A DNA stretch of 11,054 nt from an uncultured Prevotella sp. (GCA_900557035.1 USRA01000063.1:1-11054), one strand, 5' to 3'; numbered from the stretch's first letter, positions 1 to 9,094 are shown. Notes: generated by a model not told the origin, from the sequence alone. Program-made: numbers and translations.

Positions 1-66
1 GTTTGCAGATATAAAGATTTTCACCTCTTTATTTTTCCAAGTGCAAATATAATAGAAAGGGCTGAG

Positions 67-250
67 AGGGCGTGTCATAAGTTCAGATAATGGCAGTCGA
101 GGACGGACTAAAAGCCCCAAAGTACCATGTGTCTCCAAGAGCGTAAGCCCGCCAGGCATCCTGGCGGACTTGAAATCCGGCGGGATGCCTGGCGGACTTG
201 TGTTCTTGAAAAACTAAAAAAGAGTGCGTTATGGACTTATGGCACACCCT
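67..250. mobile_element. MITE-like element with imperfect terminal inverted repeats, no transposase
   Basis: Bases 67-87 and 230-250 form an inverted repeat matching at 17 of 21 positions. The left end reads AGGGCGTGTCATAAGT and the right end is the complement of AGGGTGTGCCATAAGT. The roughly 140 bp between them contain a strong hairpin and no credible gene. Small size, terminal inverted repeats and absence of a transposase are typical of a MITE or of a deleted insertion sequence. A further inverted pair, GGGCTGA at 59-65 and TCAGCCC at 261-267, may extend the element to about 59-267 with an unpaired insertion on the right. I saw no clear target-site duplication. The IS family is not recognised, and an intergenic structural repeat is the main alternative. 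Confidence 0.5.
149..200. repeat. Nested hairpins and direct repeat inside the MITE-like element
   Basis: Bases 149-161 (CCGCCAGGCATCC) are exactly complementary to 183-195, giving a 13-bp stem. The left arm also folds locally: CCGCCAGG at 149-156 pairs perfectly with CCTGGCGG at 160-167 around a 3-base loop. CCTGGCGGACTTG occurs twice in direct orientation, at 160-172 and 188-200. The segment therefore has two alternative folds and is much richer in G and C than its surroundings. Its function is unknown. Confidence 0.8.
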
Positions 251-254
251 TTTT

Positions 255-273
255 GGGCTTTCAGCCCGTTTTT
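255..273 (+). terminator. Weak terminator-like hairpin beside the MITE-like element
   Basis: GGGCT at 255-259 pairs with AGCCC at 263-267 around a 3-base loop, followed by G and five T (269-273). A 5-bp stem is short for an intrinsic terminator and no plus-strand gene precedes it here. It may be part of the neighbouring repeat element rather than a functional terminator. Confidence 0.3.
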
Positions 274-330
274 AACCATACAGTTCGAAATAACTCTTCC
301 CTTAAAGGAATTACTTTCTACTTTTAAAGG

Positions 331-470
331 AAAATGTTTCTAGAGTTAGTAGAAAGTTTCGTTCAACGTCGTTGAATCTCCATTCAGCGACGTTGAATGT
401 CCGTTCAGCAACGTTGAATGTAGGTTCAACGACGTTGAACGGAACTTTCTTCTAGTCTTAAAAACATTTT
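331..470. repeat. 140-bp imperfect palindrome
   Basis: The outer arms AAAATGTTT (331-339) and AAACATTTT (462-470) are exact complements. The inner arms (346-376 and 424-454) match at about 28 of 31 positions, including GAAAGT..CGTTCAACGTCGTTGAA on the left and its complement on the right. The whole block could fold into one long hairpin or cruciform. ACTTTCTAC at 313-321 is a further inverted copy of GTAGAAAGT at 349-357. The block contains no gene. It lies between the MITE-like element and the esterase terminator, so it is downstream of the esterase gene. Confidence 0.8.
361..444. repeat. Four tandem 21-bp units with dyad-symmetric cores
   Basis: Units begin at 361, 382, 403 and 424, exactly 21 bp apart. 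Each has a 15-bp core close to TTCAACGACGTTGAA, which is two 7-bp arms around one central base. Units 1 and 4 keep full symmetry. Units 2 and 3 read TTCAGC on the left arm, so they are slightly broken. Twenty-one bp is about two helical turns, which would place all cores on the same face of the DNA. This fits either an array of binding sites for a dimeric protein or a satellite-like structural repeat. It is not CRISPR-like, because there are no unique spacers of constant length between conserved repeats. Confidence 0.85.
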
Positions 471-491
471 CGTTGTGGTTTAACGATTTTG

Positions 492-624
492 GTTGACCAC
501 TTTTTATCTTATTTATAAGACGAGTTGACTCGGTTAATACTTATTTATAAAACCAGTTGACTAGCTAAAACTTAGTCATACTTTTTGTTGACTAGTTTTT
601 CTCTTAGTCATTTTTTTTGTTGCC
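492..624. repeat. Degenerate 32-bp tandem array, about 4.3 copies
   Basis: GTTGAC starts at 492, 524, 556 and 587, and a degenerate GTTGCC starts at 619, giving spacings of 32, 32, 31 and 32. Fifteen to sixteen bases into each full unit comes CTTATTTATAA (units 1 and 2) or CTTAGTCAT (units 3 and 4), so the register holds in two separate parts of the unit. In units 3 and 4 GACTA can pair with TAGTC inside the unit. The array is AT-rich, contains no gene and does not resemble the 21-bp array beside it. Function is unknown. Confidence 0.75.
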
Positions 625-675
625 ACTCATGTTTCATGCAAAAACAAGTTGGGGGACATTCCTGAGCGTATATAT

Positions 676-709
676 AAAAAAATCCCGAAACCATCAGATA
701 GTTTCGGGA
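676..709 (-). terminator. Rho-independent terminator of the esterase gene
   Basis: TCCCGAAAC (683-691) and GTTTCGGGA (701-709) form a perfect 9-bp stem with a 9-base loop. Read on the minus strand, the stem is followed by seven T (complement of A676-A682). It lies about 25 bases past the esterase stop codon. Confidence 0.88.
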
Positions 710-734
710 ATAATAAATTAGAAAGAGGAATCAA

Positions 735-2822
<2,088 letters not shown>

Positions 2823-2834
2823 CTATTGATGGCG

Positions 2835-2861
2835 CAAAGGTATAAATAAATCCAAAAACAA
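2835..2861 (-). promoter_or_regulatory. Putative esterase promoter (minus strand)
   Basis: Bases 2835-2842 read TACCTTTG on the minus strand, an exact match to the Bacteroidota -7 consensus TAnnTTTG. A TTG on the minus strand at 2861-2859 lies 16 bp upstream, a little close for the -33 element. Transcription would start near 2828 and leave a leader of about 175 nt before the ATG at 2651. Confidence 0.6.
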
Positions 2862-2872
2862 GTTTTATCCTA

Positions 2873-2932
2873 CGTAACCGATACTTTATGAAGAGTTTAC
2901 GTATGTAACATATACTTTGCGCCATGTTACAT
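2873..2932. promoter_or_regulatory. Operator-like repeats in the divergent intergenic region
   Basis: ATGTAACAT (2903-2911) and ATGTTACAT (2924-2932) form a perfect 9-bp inverted repeat with a 12-base gap. The gap holds ATACTTTGCGCC, which resembles a -7 element with an extra base. GTAACCGATACTTTA (2874-2888) is a related direct copy of GTAACATATACTTTG (2905-2919), 31 bp upstream. A site overlapping a promoter-like element between two divergent genes is a natural place for the regulator's AraC-type domain to bind. The same heptamers recur upstream of the GH43 gene. Confidence 0.5.
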
Positions 2933-3021
2933 CATCTGAATATGAGGATAAAAAGACTGTATTTTTGTTGTTTGCGCCCCAAAAAAATACAGATTTATTC
3001 TGATATTCCAACAAAAAAGCG

Positions 3022-3029
3022 TATTTTTG
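3022..3029 (+). promoter_or_regulatory. Putative -7 element of the regulator gene
   Basis: TATTTTTG fits TAnnTTTG and lies 34 bp before the regulator ATG, a sensible distance for a short leader. An identical octamer at 2960-2967 is a second candidate. I see no good TTTG at the -33 distance for the proximal one. GTATTTTT (2959-2966) and AAAAATAC (2983-2990) also form an 8-bp inverted repeat between the two candidates. Confidence 0.4.
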
Positions 3030-3063
3030 CAAACAGAAAACAAAAATATAATATAAGCAAAGC

Positions 3064-6000
3064 ATGAAATCTATAAACCAATTAATCATCACGCTGACGG
3101 TTTGTCTCTTCTCCATCCAGGCATGGGCACAAAGTGGTAAACTGTTTAATACTGATAATCAACTCTCAAGCAATCTTGCCACGCAGGTTTTTCAAGACAA
3201 GAGCGGATTCATCTGGATAGCCACCCGTAATGGCTTGAATACTTACGATGGTTACCATATCACCGTAATGAAGAAAGATATGTCCAATTTTTCAGGTCTT
3301 AAAAGCAACTATATCAATAGCATAGCACAAGACGATAAGGGACATATCTTATTGGGAACCAATAATTCTTTATTGGAATTTACAGGAAGCGAATTCCACA
3401 AAATTCCCATGCTCGACTCCAAAGGCGAAGAACTCGCCACCTACGTAAAGCAGGTATATCCCCTAAAGAATAAAGACGTAGCCGTGGCTACATCCGGTTA
3501 TGGCATCATGATTAAGAAGAAAGATACCCAGGAATGCCATGCCATGAAGGGAGAGGTGGAAAAACTGAAATATATCCACAAACTCCTGGAAGATAAACGG
3601 GGCAGACTCTGGATAATCACCGAAGACGGAAAACTCTACCGCAAGGAAACAAACGGTAGAGTCACCGCCCACTTTGTCGGTACCGAAGGCGTGGACGCAC
3701 AGGATATCCAGCAGGACGTCCTGGGCAACCTCTATCTCGCCAGCAAGAACCAGGGCGTACATCTGCTCAGGGCAGGAAGCAACGTCTTTACCCGAATCAG
3801 CAGCATCGGAAACCTGCCCATCGAAAACATCTATATCAGCCGCAACAACAAGCTCTATATCGGCTGCGACGGACTGGGCATCTATGTATATGACCCTCAG
3901 ACCGGATTCCTGCAGGATAACCCTCTCTTCAGCCGACTGGTGAACCTGGCCAAGAGCAAGGTAACCAGCATCATAGAAGACAATCAGGGAAACATCTGGG
4001 TGAGCATGCTGCAAAAAGGCGTGTTCATGCAGAGCAACATACAAAACGACTTCAACTACATGGGCTTCCGCCTGGGCAGCCGCAACGTAATTGGCGAAAA
4101 CTGCGTTACCAGCCTCAGCATCAACCAGGGCAACCAGGTGTGGGTGGGTACCGACAAGGATGGTCTATACCTATTTAATATAGCAACCCGCAGCGTAGAG
4201 GGGCATTTCCTGAACCAAAGCACCGTGCTCACCCTCTGTAAGGACCAGCAGGGCAGAACCTGGGTGGGAACCTATACCGACGGTCTGGGCTATATGGATG
4301 CAGCCGGAAGCTTCCACCCTGTTGATTTGGGCATCAGCAAGTCGGTGGGCATCTTCGATATCAAGCAAGACCCACAGGGCAACATCTGGATAGCCACCAT
4401 GGGCGAAGGTCTCTTCTGCCTGCAGAAAGACGGAAGCCGAAGGAACTACAAGGCTAAATATGGTGCAGATAACAACCTCAAGGTCAACAGCCTGCCCAAC
4501 GATTACCTCATCAAGATGGCCTTATCAAAGGATGGCAACCACGTGTATATAGCCACCTCTGTGGGACTGGCGTGCCTCGACCGCAAGCGAAACAGCTGGG
4601 TTTCCACCTTCAAGGGCATCAACTGCCTGAACAAGAACAGTTTTTCGCACTGCGTGTTTGTAGATAGCAAAGACCACGTATGGTATGGCACCGAGGATGG
4701 AGCCTTCTGCTTCGACTTCAGAAAGGGAATAAAGCCTAAACATTATTCCACAGCCCAAGGACTCACCGACAACGGTGTGGCGAGTATCACAGAAGACAAC
4801 AAGGGCAAAATATGGCTAGGTACAAACAGCGGACTCAACATGCTGAACCCCAAGGATGGCAGCATCATCAGGTTTTATACCGAAAGCGGACTGCAGAGCA
4901 ACGAGTTCAGCGATGCTTCCGTATGCACCACCCAGGATAAGAAGGTGATTCTGATGGGTGGCTCTGGCGGAATCAACTGGTTCCAGGCCGACCGGGTAAA
5001 GCAGCACCCATGGCAGGCAAAGGTGGCTATCTCGGGCTTCGTGGTCAACAACAAGGCAGTGACCCCAGGCATGGAGTCGGGCAGCTATACCATCACGGAC
5101 AGCTGGGTAACTGTGACACGGGAGTTCAATCTCTCGCACGATGACAACACCTTCTCCCTGCAGCTCTCTACCCTCACCTATAATAATGTGGAGCAGATAA
5201 GATACGCCTACAGCATCAACGGCGATGCCTGGCGCACCGTGCCAGCCGGACAGAACGAAATTGCCTTCTCGTACATGGCTCCCGGCAGCTACAAATACCG
5301 CATCAAGGCCATCAGCAACGGCTACGAAACACCGGTGAAGGAGTTCACCATCATCGTTCACCCAGCCTGGTATGCCAGCATCTGGGCAAAGCTCTTCTAT
5401 CTGCTGCTCCTCATAGCAGCCATCATGCTCTACCTGCGCCACCGCAAGCGCCAGATGGAAGACCAGCTCATCCTGCAGCAGCATATCCACGCCGAAGAGA
5501 TGGGCGAGGCGAAGATCAAGTTCTTCATGAACATCAGTCACGAAATCCGTACGCCATTGACACTGATTATCACCCCATTGCTCTCCCTGATTAAGGAAGA
5601 CAAAGAGCCTCACCGTCAAGGCATATACGAGATTATCCGAAAGAACTCGGAACGTATTCTTCACCTCATCAACCAGATGATGGACCTCAGAAAGATTGAC
5701 AAGGGACAGATGGTAATGCGTATGTGCAAAACCGATATGGTTTCGTTCATCAATGAAGAATACGACCTTTTCAAGCAGCAAGCCATTGCCAAGAGCATCG
5801 ACTTCGAATACCAGCATGACTGCGGAGAGCTTCCTGTATGGATAGACCGCAACAACTTCGACAAGGTGATAATTAACACCCTCTCGAATGCCTTCAAGTT
5901 TACCCCTACGGCAGGCCACATCCTCCTCTCGCTCACCCACACCGACCACCATGCCTACATCAGCATCAAGGACAGCGGCATAGGCATCCCGAAGGACAAG

Positions 6001-7134
6001 CTGGAAACCATCTTCCAGCGCTTCTACCAGACCCCTGCCGACCCTAGCGACCGCAACTTCGGTACGGGCATCGGTCTTGACCTGACCCGTTCGCTCGTAG
6101 AACTGCACTACGGCACCATCTCTGCCCGCAACAACGAGGGCGAGAAGGGAAGCAAGTTTGAGCACGGAAGCGAGTTCATCATCCGCATTCCATTGGGCAA
6201 GGATCATCTCAAACCAGAAGAGATCATCGAGGAAGAAGAGATGAAGAAAGAGCAGAATAATGAACTTGCTGAAGCAGAACAGGAAGAACAGCTGGCAGAA
6301 AACAATGACCAACCAGCCGAAACCATGAACAATTCCGATACTACCCCAGCCTCTGCTAAGGGAGCCAAGGCAGAAATCGTGATTGTGGAAGACGAAGAGG
6401 ATATTCAGGAATACCTGAAAGCACAGCTCTCCAGCGACTTCAAGATTCGCACATACCCTAACGGAAAGGTGGCGCTGAACGAGATTCTGAAGAATAAGCC
6501 AGACCTTGTCATCAGCGACATCATGATGCCGGAAATGGACGGAACCACCCTCTGCGCCAAGCTGAAATCAAACATCAACACCAACGATGTGCCTATCATC
6601 CTGCTCACAGCCAAGAGCCGTGAGGAAGACCAGCTGGAAGGATTGCAGACCGGTGCCGACGCCTACATCCTGAAGCCGTTCAACATGGACATTCTGCACC
6701 GCAACATCATCAACCTGCTCACCGTGCGCCGCACTTTGCGCAATAAGTTTACGGGCAATGAAAGCCAGAATCACCAGGTAGAACAGATAGAAATGCAGAC
6801 ACCTGACAATTCCCTGATGCAACGGGTGATGGAGGTTATCAACGAAAACATCAACGATTCCGACCTGAGTGTGGATATGATAGCACAGAAGGTAGGCATC
6901 AGTCGTGTACACCTGCACCGCAAGATGAAGGAGCTGACCAATCAGACGCCACACAGCTTCATCCGCAACATCCGACTGCAGCAGGCAGCCAAATTGCTCA
7001 AGGATGGCAAGCAAAGCATCACTGAAGTGATGTACGCTTGCGGTTTCTCCAATTCCGCAAGTTTCAGCACCATGTTCAAGAACCTCTATGGCTGTTCTCC
7101 TAGAGAATACATGCAGAATGCCATGAAGAAATAA
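3064..7134 (+). CDS. Hybrid two-component system regulator (HTCS) of carbohydrate utilisation
   Basis: One 1356-aa inner-membrane protein combines sensor, kinase, receiver and transcription factor. A signal peptide (1-22, ..AWA|QS) exports a periplasmic sensor of β-propeller Reg_prop repeats, visible as IW-x-GT-type blades at about 50, 311, 359, 399, 441, 539 and 583. A Y_Y_Y domain follows (about 695-768) and one membrane span (about 774-791). The cytoplasmic part has a HisKA domain with phospho-acceptor His826 (NISHEIRTP). The ATPase domain shows N938/N942, DSGIGIP at 970 and GTGIGL at 1000. The receiver has E1109/D1110, phospho-acceptor Asp1152, Thr1182 and Lys1204. The AraC-type domain (about 1250-1356) has two helix-turn-helices, near 1278 and 1319. 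All key residues are intact. Proteins of this family sense oligosaccharides or monosaccharides and activate adjacent polysaccharide-utilisation genes. Neighbours suggest a xylan- or arabinoxylan-derived ligand, which is inference. A very acidic linker (about 1045-1103) joins the kinase to the receiver. Confidence 0.97.
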   Translation: MKSINQLIITLTVCLFSIQAWAQSGKLFNTDNQLSSNLATQVFQDKSGFIWIATRNGLNTYDGYHITVMKKDMSNFSGLKSNYINSIAQDDKGHILLGTNNSLLEFTGSEFHKIPMLDSKGEELATYVKQVYPLKNKDVAVATSGYGIMIKKKDTQECHAMKGEVEKLKYIHKLLEDKRGRLWIITEDGKLYRKETNGRVTAHFVGTEGVDAQDIQQDVLGNLYLASKNQGVHLLRAGSNVFTRISSIGNLPIENIYISRNNKLYIGCDGLGIYVYDPQTGFLQDNPLFSRLVNLAKSKVTSIIEDNQGNIWVSMLQKGVFMQSNIQNDFNYMGFRLGSRNVIGENCVTSLSINQGNQVWVGTDKDGLYLFNIATRSVEGHFLNQSTVLTLCKDQQGRTWVGTYTDGLGYMDAAGSFHPVDLGISKSVGIFDIKQDPQGNIWIATMGEGLFCLQKDGSRRNYKAKYGADNNLKVNSLPNDYLIKMALSKDGNHVYIATSVGLACLDRKRNSWVSTFKGINCLNKNSFSHCVFVDSKDHVWYGTEDGAFCFDFRKGIKPKHYSTAQGLTDNGVASITEDNKGKIWLGTNSGLNMLNPKDGSIIRFYTESGLQSNEFSDASVCTTQDKKVILMGGSGGINWFQADRVKQHPWQAKVAISGFVVNNKAVTPGMESGSYTITDSWVTVTREFNLSHDDNTFSLQLSTLTYNNVEQIRYAYSINGDAWRTVPAGQNEIAFSYMAPGSYKYRIKAISNGYETPVKEFTIIVHPAWYASIWAKLFYLLLLIAAIMLYLRHRKRQMEDQLILQQHIHAEEMGEAKIKFFMNISHEIRTPLTLIITPLLSLIKEDKEPHRQGIYEIIRKNSERILHLINQMMDLRKIDKGQMVMRMCKTDMVSFINEEYDLFKQQAIAKSIDFEYQHDCGELPVWIDRNNFDKVIINTLSNAFKFTPTAGHILLSLTHTDHHAYISIKDSGIGIPKDKLETIFQRFYQTPADPSDRNFGTGIGLDLTRSLVELHYGTISARNNEGEKGSKFEHGSEFIIRIPLGKDHLKPEEIIEEEEMKKEQNNELAEAEQEEQLAENNDQPAETMNNSDTTPASAKGAKAEIVIVEDEEDIQEYLKAQLSSDFKIRTYPNGKVALNEILKNKPDLVISDIMMPEMDGTTLCAKLKSNINTNDVPIILLTAKSREEDQLEGLQTGADAYILKPFNMDILHRNIINLLTVRRTLRNKFTGNESQNHQVEQIEMQTPDNSLMQRVMEVINENINDSDLSVDMIAQKVGISRVHLHRKMKELTNQTPHSFIRNIRLQQAAKLLKDGKQSITEVMYACGFSNSASFSTMFKNLYGCSPREYMQNAMKK

Positions 7135-7160
7135 AGATGATACACAATAGAAAAAAGAAT

Positions 7161-7211
7161 ATGTAACAAAAACAAAGCTTTATGAAACTTTGAAAAAAGT
7201 CTTGGTTACAT
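7161..7211. promoter_or_regulatory. Operator-like inverted motif upstream of the GH43 gene
   Basis: ATGTAAC (7161-7167) and GTTACAT (7205-7211) are exact complements 37 bp apart. The same two heptamers occur as an inverted pair between the esterase and regulator genes. CTTTATGAA at 7179-7187 also matches CTTTATGAA at 2884-2892. The right heptamer ends 29 bp before the GH43 -7 element, a position suited to an activator. It is a candidate site for the regulator encoded just upstream. Confidence 0.45.
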
Positions 7212-7240
7212 TTCACAATGAAAGATTGCAAATAAAGCCG

Positions 7241-7248
7241 TAACTTTG
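7241..7248 (+). promoter_or_regulatory. Putative GH43 promoter -7 element
   Basis: TAACTTTG is an exact match to TAnnTTTG. It lies 97 bp before the GH43 ATG, with transcription expected near 7254. No good TTTG is found about 20 bp upstream, consistent with dependence on an activator. Its last base is the first base of the left arm of the downstream terminator-like hairpin. Confidence 0.6.
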
Positions 7249-7301
7249 CAGCGGAAAAACCAGTATGGATTCTCATACCTGGCTTTCCGCTGCATTTTTT
7301 T
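7248..7301 (+). terminator. Strong hairpin plus T-tract between the regulator and GH43 genes
   Basis: GCAGCGGAAA (7248-7257) pairs perfectly with TTTCCGCTGC (7284-7293). Inside it CCAG/CTGG and TATG/CATA continue the stem with small bulges, and seven T follow (7295-7301). As RNA this is a classic intrinsic terminator, probably for readthrough from the regulator gene. It lies inside the presumed GH43 leader, and a transcript starting near 7254 would lack most of the left arm and could escape termination. Attenuation of GH43 is an alternative role. Confidence 0.75.
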
Positions 7302-7337
7302 ATCTTATTGTATAATCTTTAAAAATCAACTATCATA

Positions 7338-9008
7338 ATGAAGAAATTAGCAATCTTATCGCTTTCGATGATGCTTGCTGCAGGAGCGCAGGCACAGACA
7401 GCAGACTTCGACTACTTCAAGTATGCCGGCAATGATGCCCGATTCAATGTCCAGATAGACAAGACGCATCAGTACTACAACCCAATATTGGCAGGATTCT
7501 ATCCCGACCCATCTCTCTGCCGCGTAGGTGACACCTATTATCTGGTGAATTCCTCCTTCACCTTCTTCCCAGGTGTACCTCTTTCTACCAGCAAGGATTT
7601 GGTAAACTGGACTCCAGCCGGGCATGTGCTCACCCGCCAATCGCAGGTGCCTCTGAAGGGCCAGCATGTATCAGGCGGTATCTTCGCACCAGCCATCAGC
7701 TATAACAAGAAGAACAAGACCTTCTATATGATTACCACCAACGTGGGTGCCGGAAACTTCTTCGTCAAGTCCAAGGACCCATCCAAGGGCTGGAGCGAAC
7801 CTATCTATCTGAAGAAGATTGACGGCATTGACCCTAGCTTCTTCTTCGATGACAACGGAAAGGGCTACATTGTACACAACGGTCCGGTAGTTGGTGGTGC
7901 CGACTATGAGGGTCAGCGTGCTATCCGCTGCTTCGAATTCGACGTAAAGGGCGACAGCATCAAGGGCGACTTCAAGGAGATTCTCCGTGGCGGAACCCAT
8001 GTAGAGGCTCGTCCTATCTGGATTGAAGGTCCTCATCTCTTCAAGAAGGGCAAGTTCTATTATCTGATGTGTGCAGAAGGTGGTACAGGCGGCTGGCACA
8101 GCGAGGTAATTCTCCGCGCCAAGAACCCAATGGGTCCTTGGGAGGAATGCCCAAACAACCCTATCCTTACCCAGCGTACCGGACTCGATCCTAACCGCAA
8201 GGACCCTGTATCCAGTGCTGGTCATGCAGACATTGTAGAAGATGGAAAGGGTAACTGGTGGGCTGTATTCCTGGCTTGCCGTCCATACGAAGAAGATATG
8301 TATAATACAGGTCGCGACACCTATCTTCTGCCGGTAACATGGAAGAATGGCTGGCCAGAGATTCTTACCAAGAATACTCCTATCTCTACCATTGGAGAGA
8401 AGACTGGCTTGAAACCAACTGAAAAGAATGAGTTCTCAGGAAACTTCTCTTACGTGGATAATTTTGATACAGCAGACAATGGTGCAGGTTTGAAGGATCT
8501 GAATCCTCGGTGGATGTTCCTCCGCGACTTCGTGGATTGCTATAAGGTAGAAAACGGCAAATTGAAGTTCAATCTCTTGCCGGGCAATATCTACAAGCGT
8601 GAACCGATGTCTGCCATCTGGGCTCGCCAGCAGCACGGAACCTTCACTGCCGAGACAGAGATTAACTTCACTCCCCGCAACGACAAGGAGATAGCAGGTT
8701 TGGCACTTCTCCAGAAGGAAGACCACAACTTCGTACTGGGCAAGACCATGAAGAAGGACAAGCTGATGATTACCCTGACCCGTGCAGAGAAGAACAACGC
8801 CACTATCGCCTCAGCTCCTATCAAGGCAGGCAAACTGAAGCTGAAGATTGAAGGTCATGATAGATATTACGATTTCTATTATGCAGAGGAAGGCGGCGAC
8901 TGGCAGCTGCTCGCCAAAGGTGTGGATGCCAGCAACCTGAGCACCCAGAAGAGCGGTGGTTTCATCGGTGCCTGCATCGGACTCTATGCCTCTTCCAACA
9001 AGGAATAA
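7338..9008 (+). CDS. Secreted glycoside hydrolase family 43 (β-xylosidase/α-L-arabinofuranosidase type)
   Basis: This 556-aa enzyme should hydrolyse β-1,4-xylosyl or α-L-arabinosyl linkages in xylan-derived oligosaccharides by inversion, in the periplasm. A signal peptide covers about residues 1-19 (..AQA|QT) with no lipobox Cys. The five-bladed β-propeller GH43 domain (about 45-350) begins with NPILAGFYPDPS, where Asp57 is the general base. GIDPSFF gives the pKa-modulating Asp165, and WIEGPHL gives the general acid Glu230. Residues about 370-556 form the C-terminal β-sandwich (GH43_C2 type) and end in IGLYAS, as expected for a complete protein. The start codon follows an A-rich leader, and the signal peptide fixes it. 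It is the only gene between the regulator and the bidirectional terminator. The N-terminal motif is like subfamilies containing xylosidases and arabinofuranosidases; sequence alone does not separate the two activities here. Confidence 0.95.
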   Translation: MKKLAILSLSMMLAAGAQAQTADFDYFKYAGNDARFNVQIDKTHQYYNPILAGFYPDPSLCRVGDTYYLVNSSFTFFPGVPLSTSKDLVNWTPAGHVLTRQSQVPLKGQHVSGGIFAPAISYNKKNKTFYMITTNVGAGNFFVKSKDPSKGWSEPIYLKKIDGIDPSFFFDDNGKGYIVHNGPVVGGADYEGQRAIRCFEFDVKGDSIKGDFKEILRGGTHVEARPIWIEGPHLFKKGKFYYLMCAEGGTGGWHSEVILRAKNPMGPWEECPNNPILTQRTGLDPNRKDPVSSAGHADIVEDGKGNWWAVFLACRPYEEDMYNTGRDTYLLPVTWKNGWPEILTKNTPISTIGEKTGLKPTEKNEFSGNFSYVDNFDTADNGAGLKDLNPRWMFLRDFVDCYKVENGKLKFNLLPGNIYKREPMSAIWARQQHGTFTAETEINFTPRNDKEIAGLALLQKEDHNFVLGKTMKKDKLMITLTRAEKNNATIASAPIKAGKLKLKIEGHDRYYDFYYAEEGGDWQLLAKGVDASNLSTQKSGGFIGACIGLYASSNKE

Positions 9009-9032
9009 CAGATATCATGATATGATATAATA

Positions 9033-9079
9033 AATACAAAAAGACTCCCCGAGCTTTTCGAGGAGTCTTTTTGTATTTT
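9033..9079. terminator. Bidirectional intrinsic terminator between convergent genes
   Basis: Bases 9033-9049 are exactly complementary to 9063-9079, giving a 17-bp stem (core GACTCC/GGAGTC) around a 13-base loop that can close further through CGA/TCG. A-rich and T-rich flanks give a T-run in both directions. It lies 24 bp after the GH43 stop and 15 bp after the end of the minus-strand phosphoesterase gene, so it can serve both. Confidence 0.92.
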
Positions 9080-9094
9080 GTTTTTGTATAAGTT

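Noticed and set aside
127..327. Short open frame of 66 codons in the left repeat region
   Set aside because: It runs through the inverted repeats of the MITE-like element and translates hairpin DNA; composition is not protein-like and no ribosome binding site precedes it.
361..624. CRISPR array
   Set aside because: The 21-bp units have no spacers and the 32-bp units are degenerate along their length, with no conserved repeat separated by unique spacers. No cas gene is present.
2959..2990. Hairpin GTATTTTT/AAAAATAC as a terminator before the regulator gene
   Set aside because: The stem is only A-T rich apart from one G-C pair and is not followed by a T-run on either strand, so it is unlikely to terminate transcription.
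2886..3116. Small minus-strand open frame of 76 codons overlapping the regulator start
   Set aside because: It covers the regulator's promoter and signal-peptide codons in antisense and shows no domain or plausible translation start.
4816..6312. A 498-codon open frame antisense to the regulator gene
   Set aside because: It lies opposite the kinase part of an intact, fully recognisable regulator. Its translation is Val/Leu/Asp/Glu-rich with no domain, which is what an antisense frame of this coding sequence would give.
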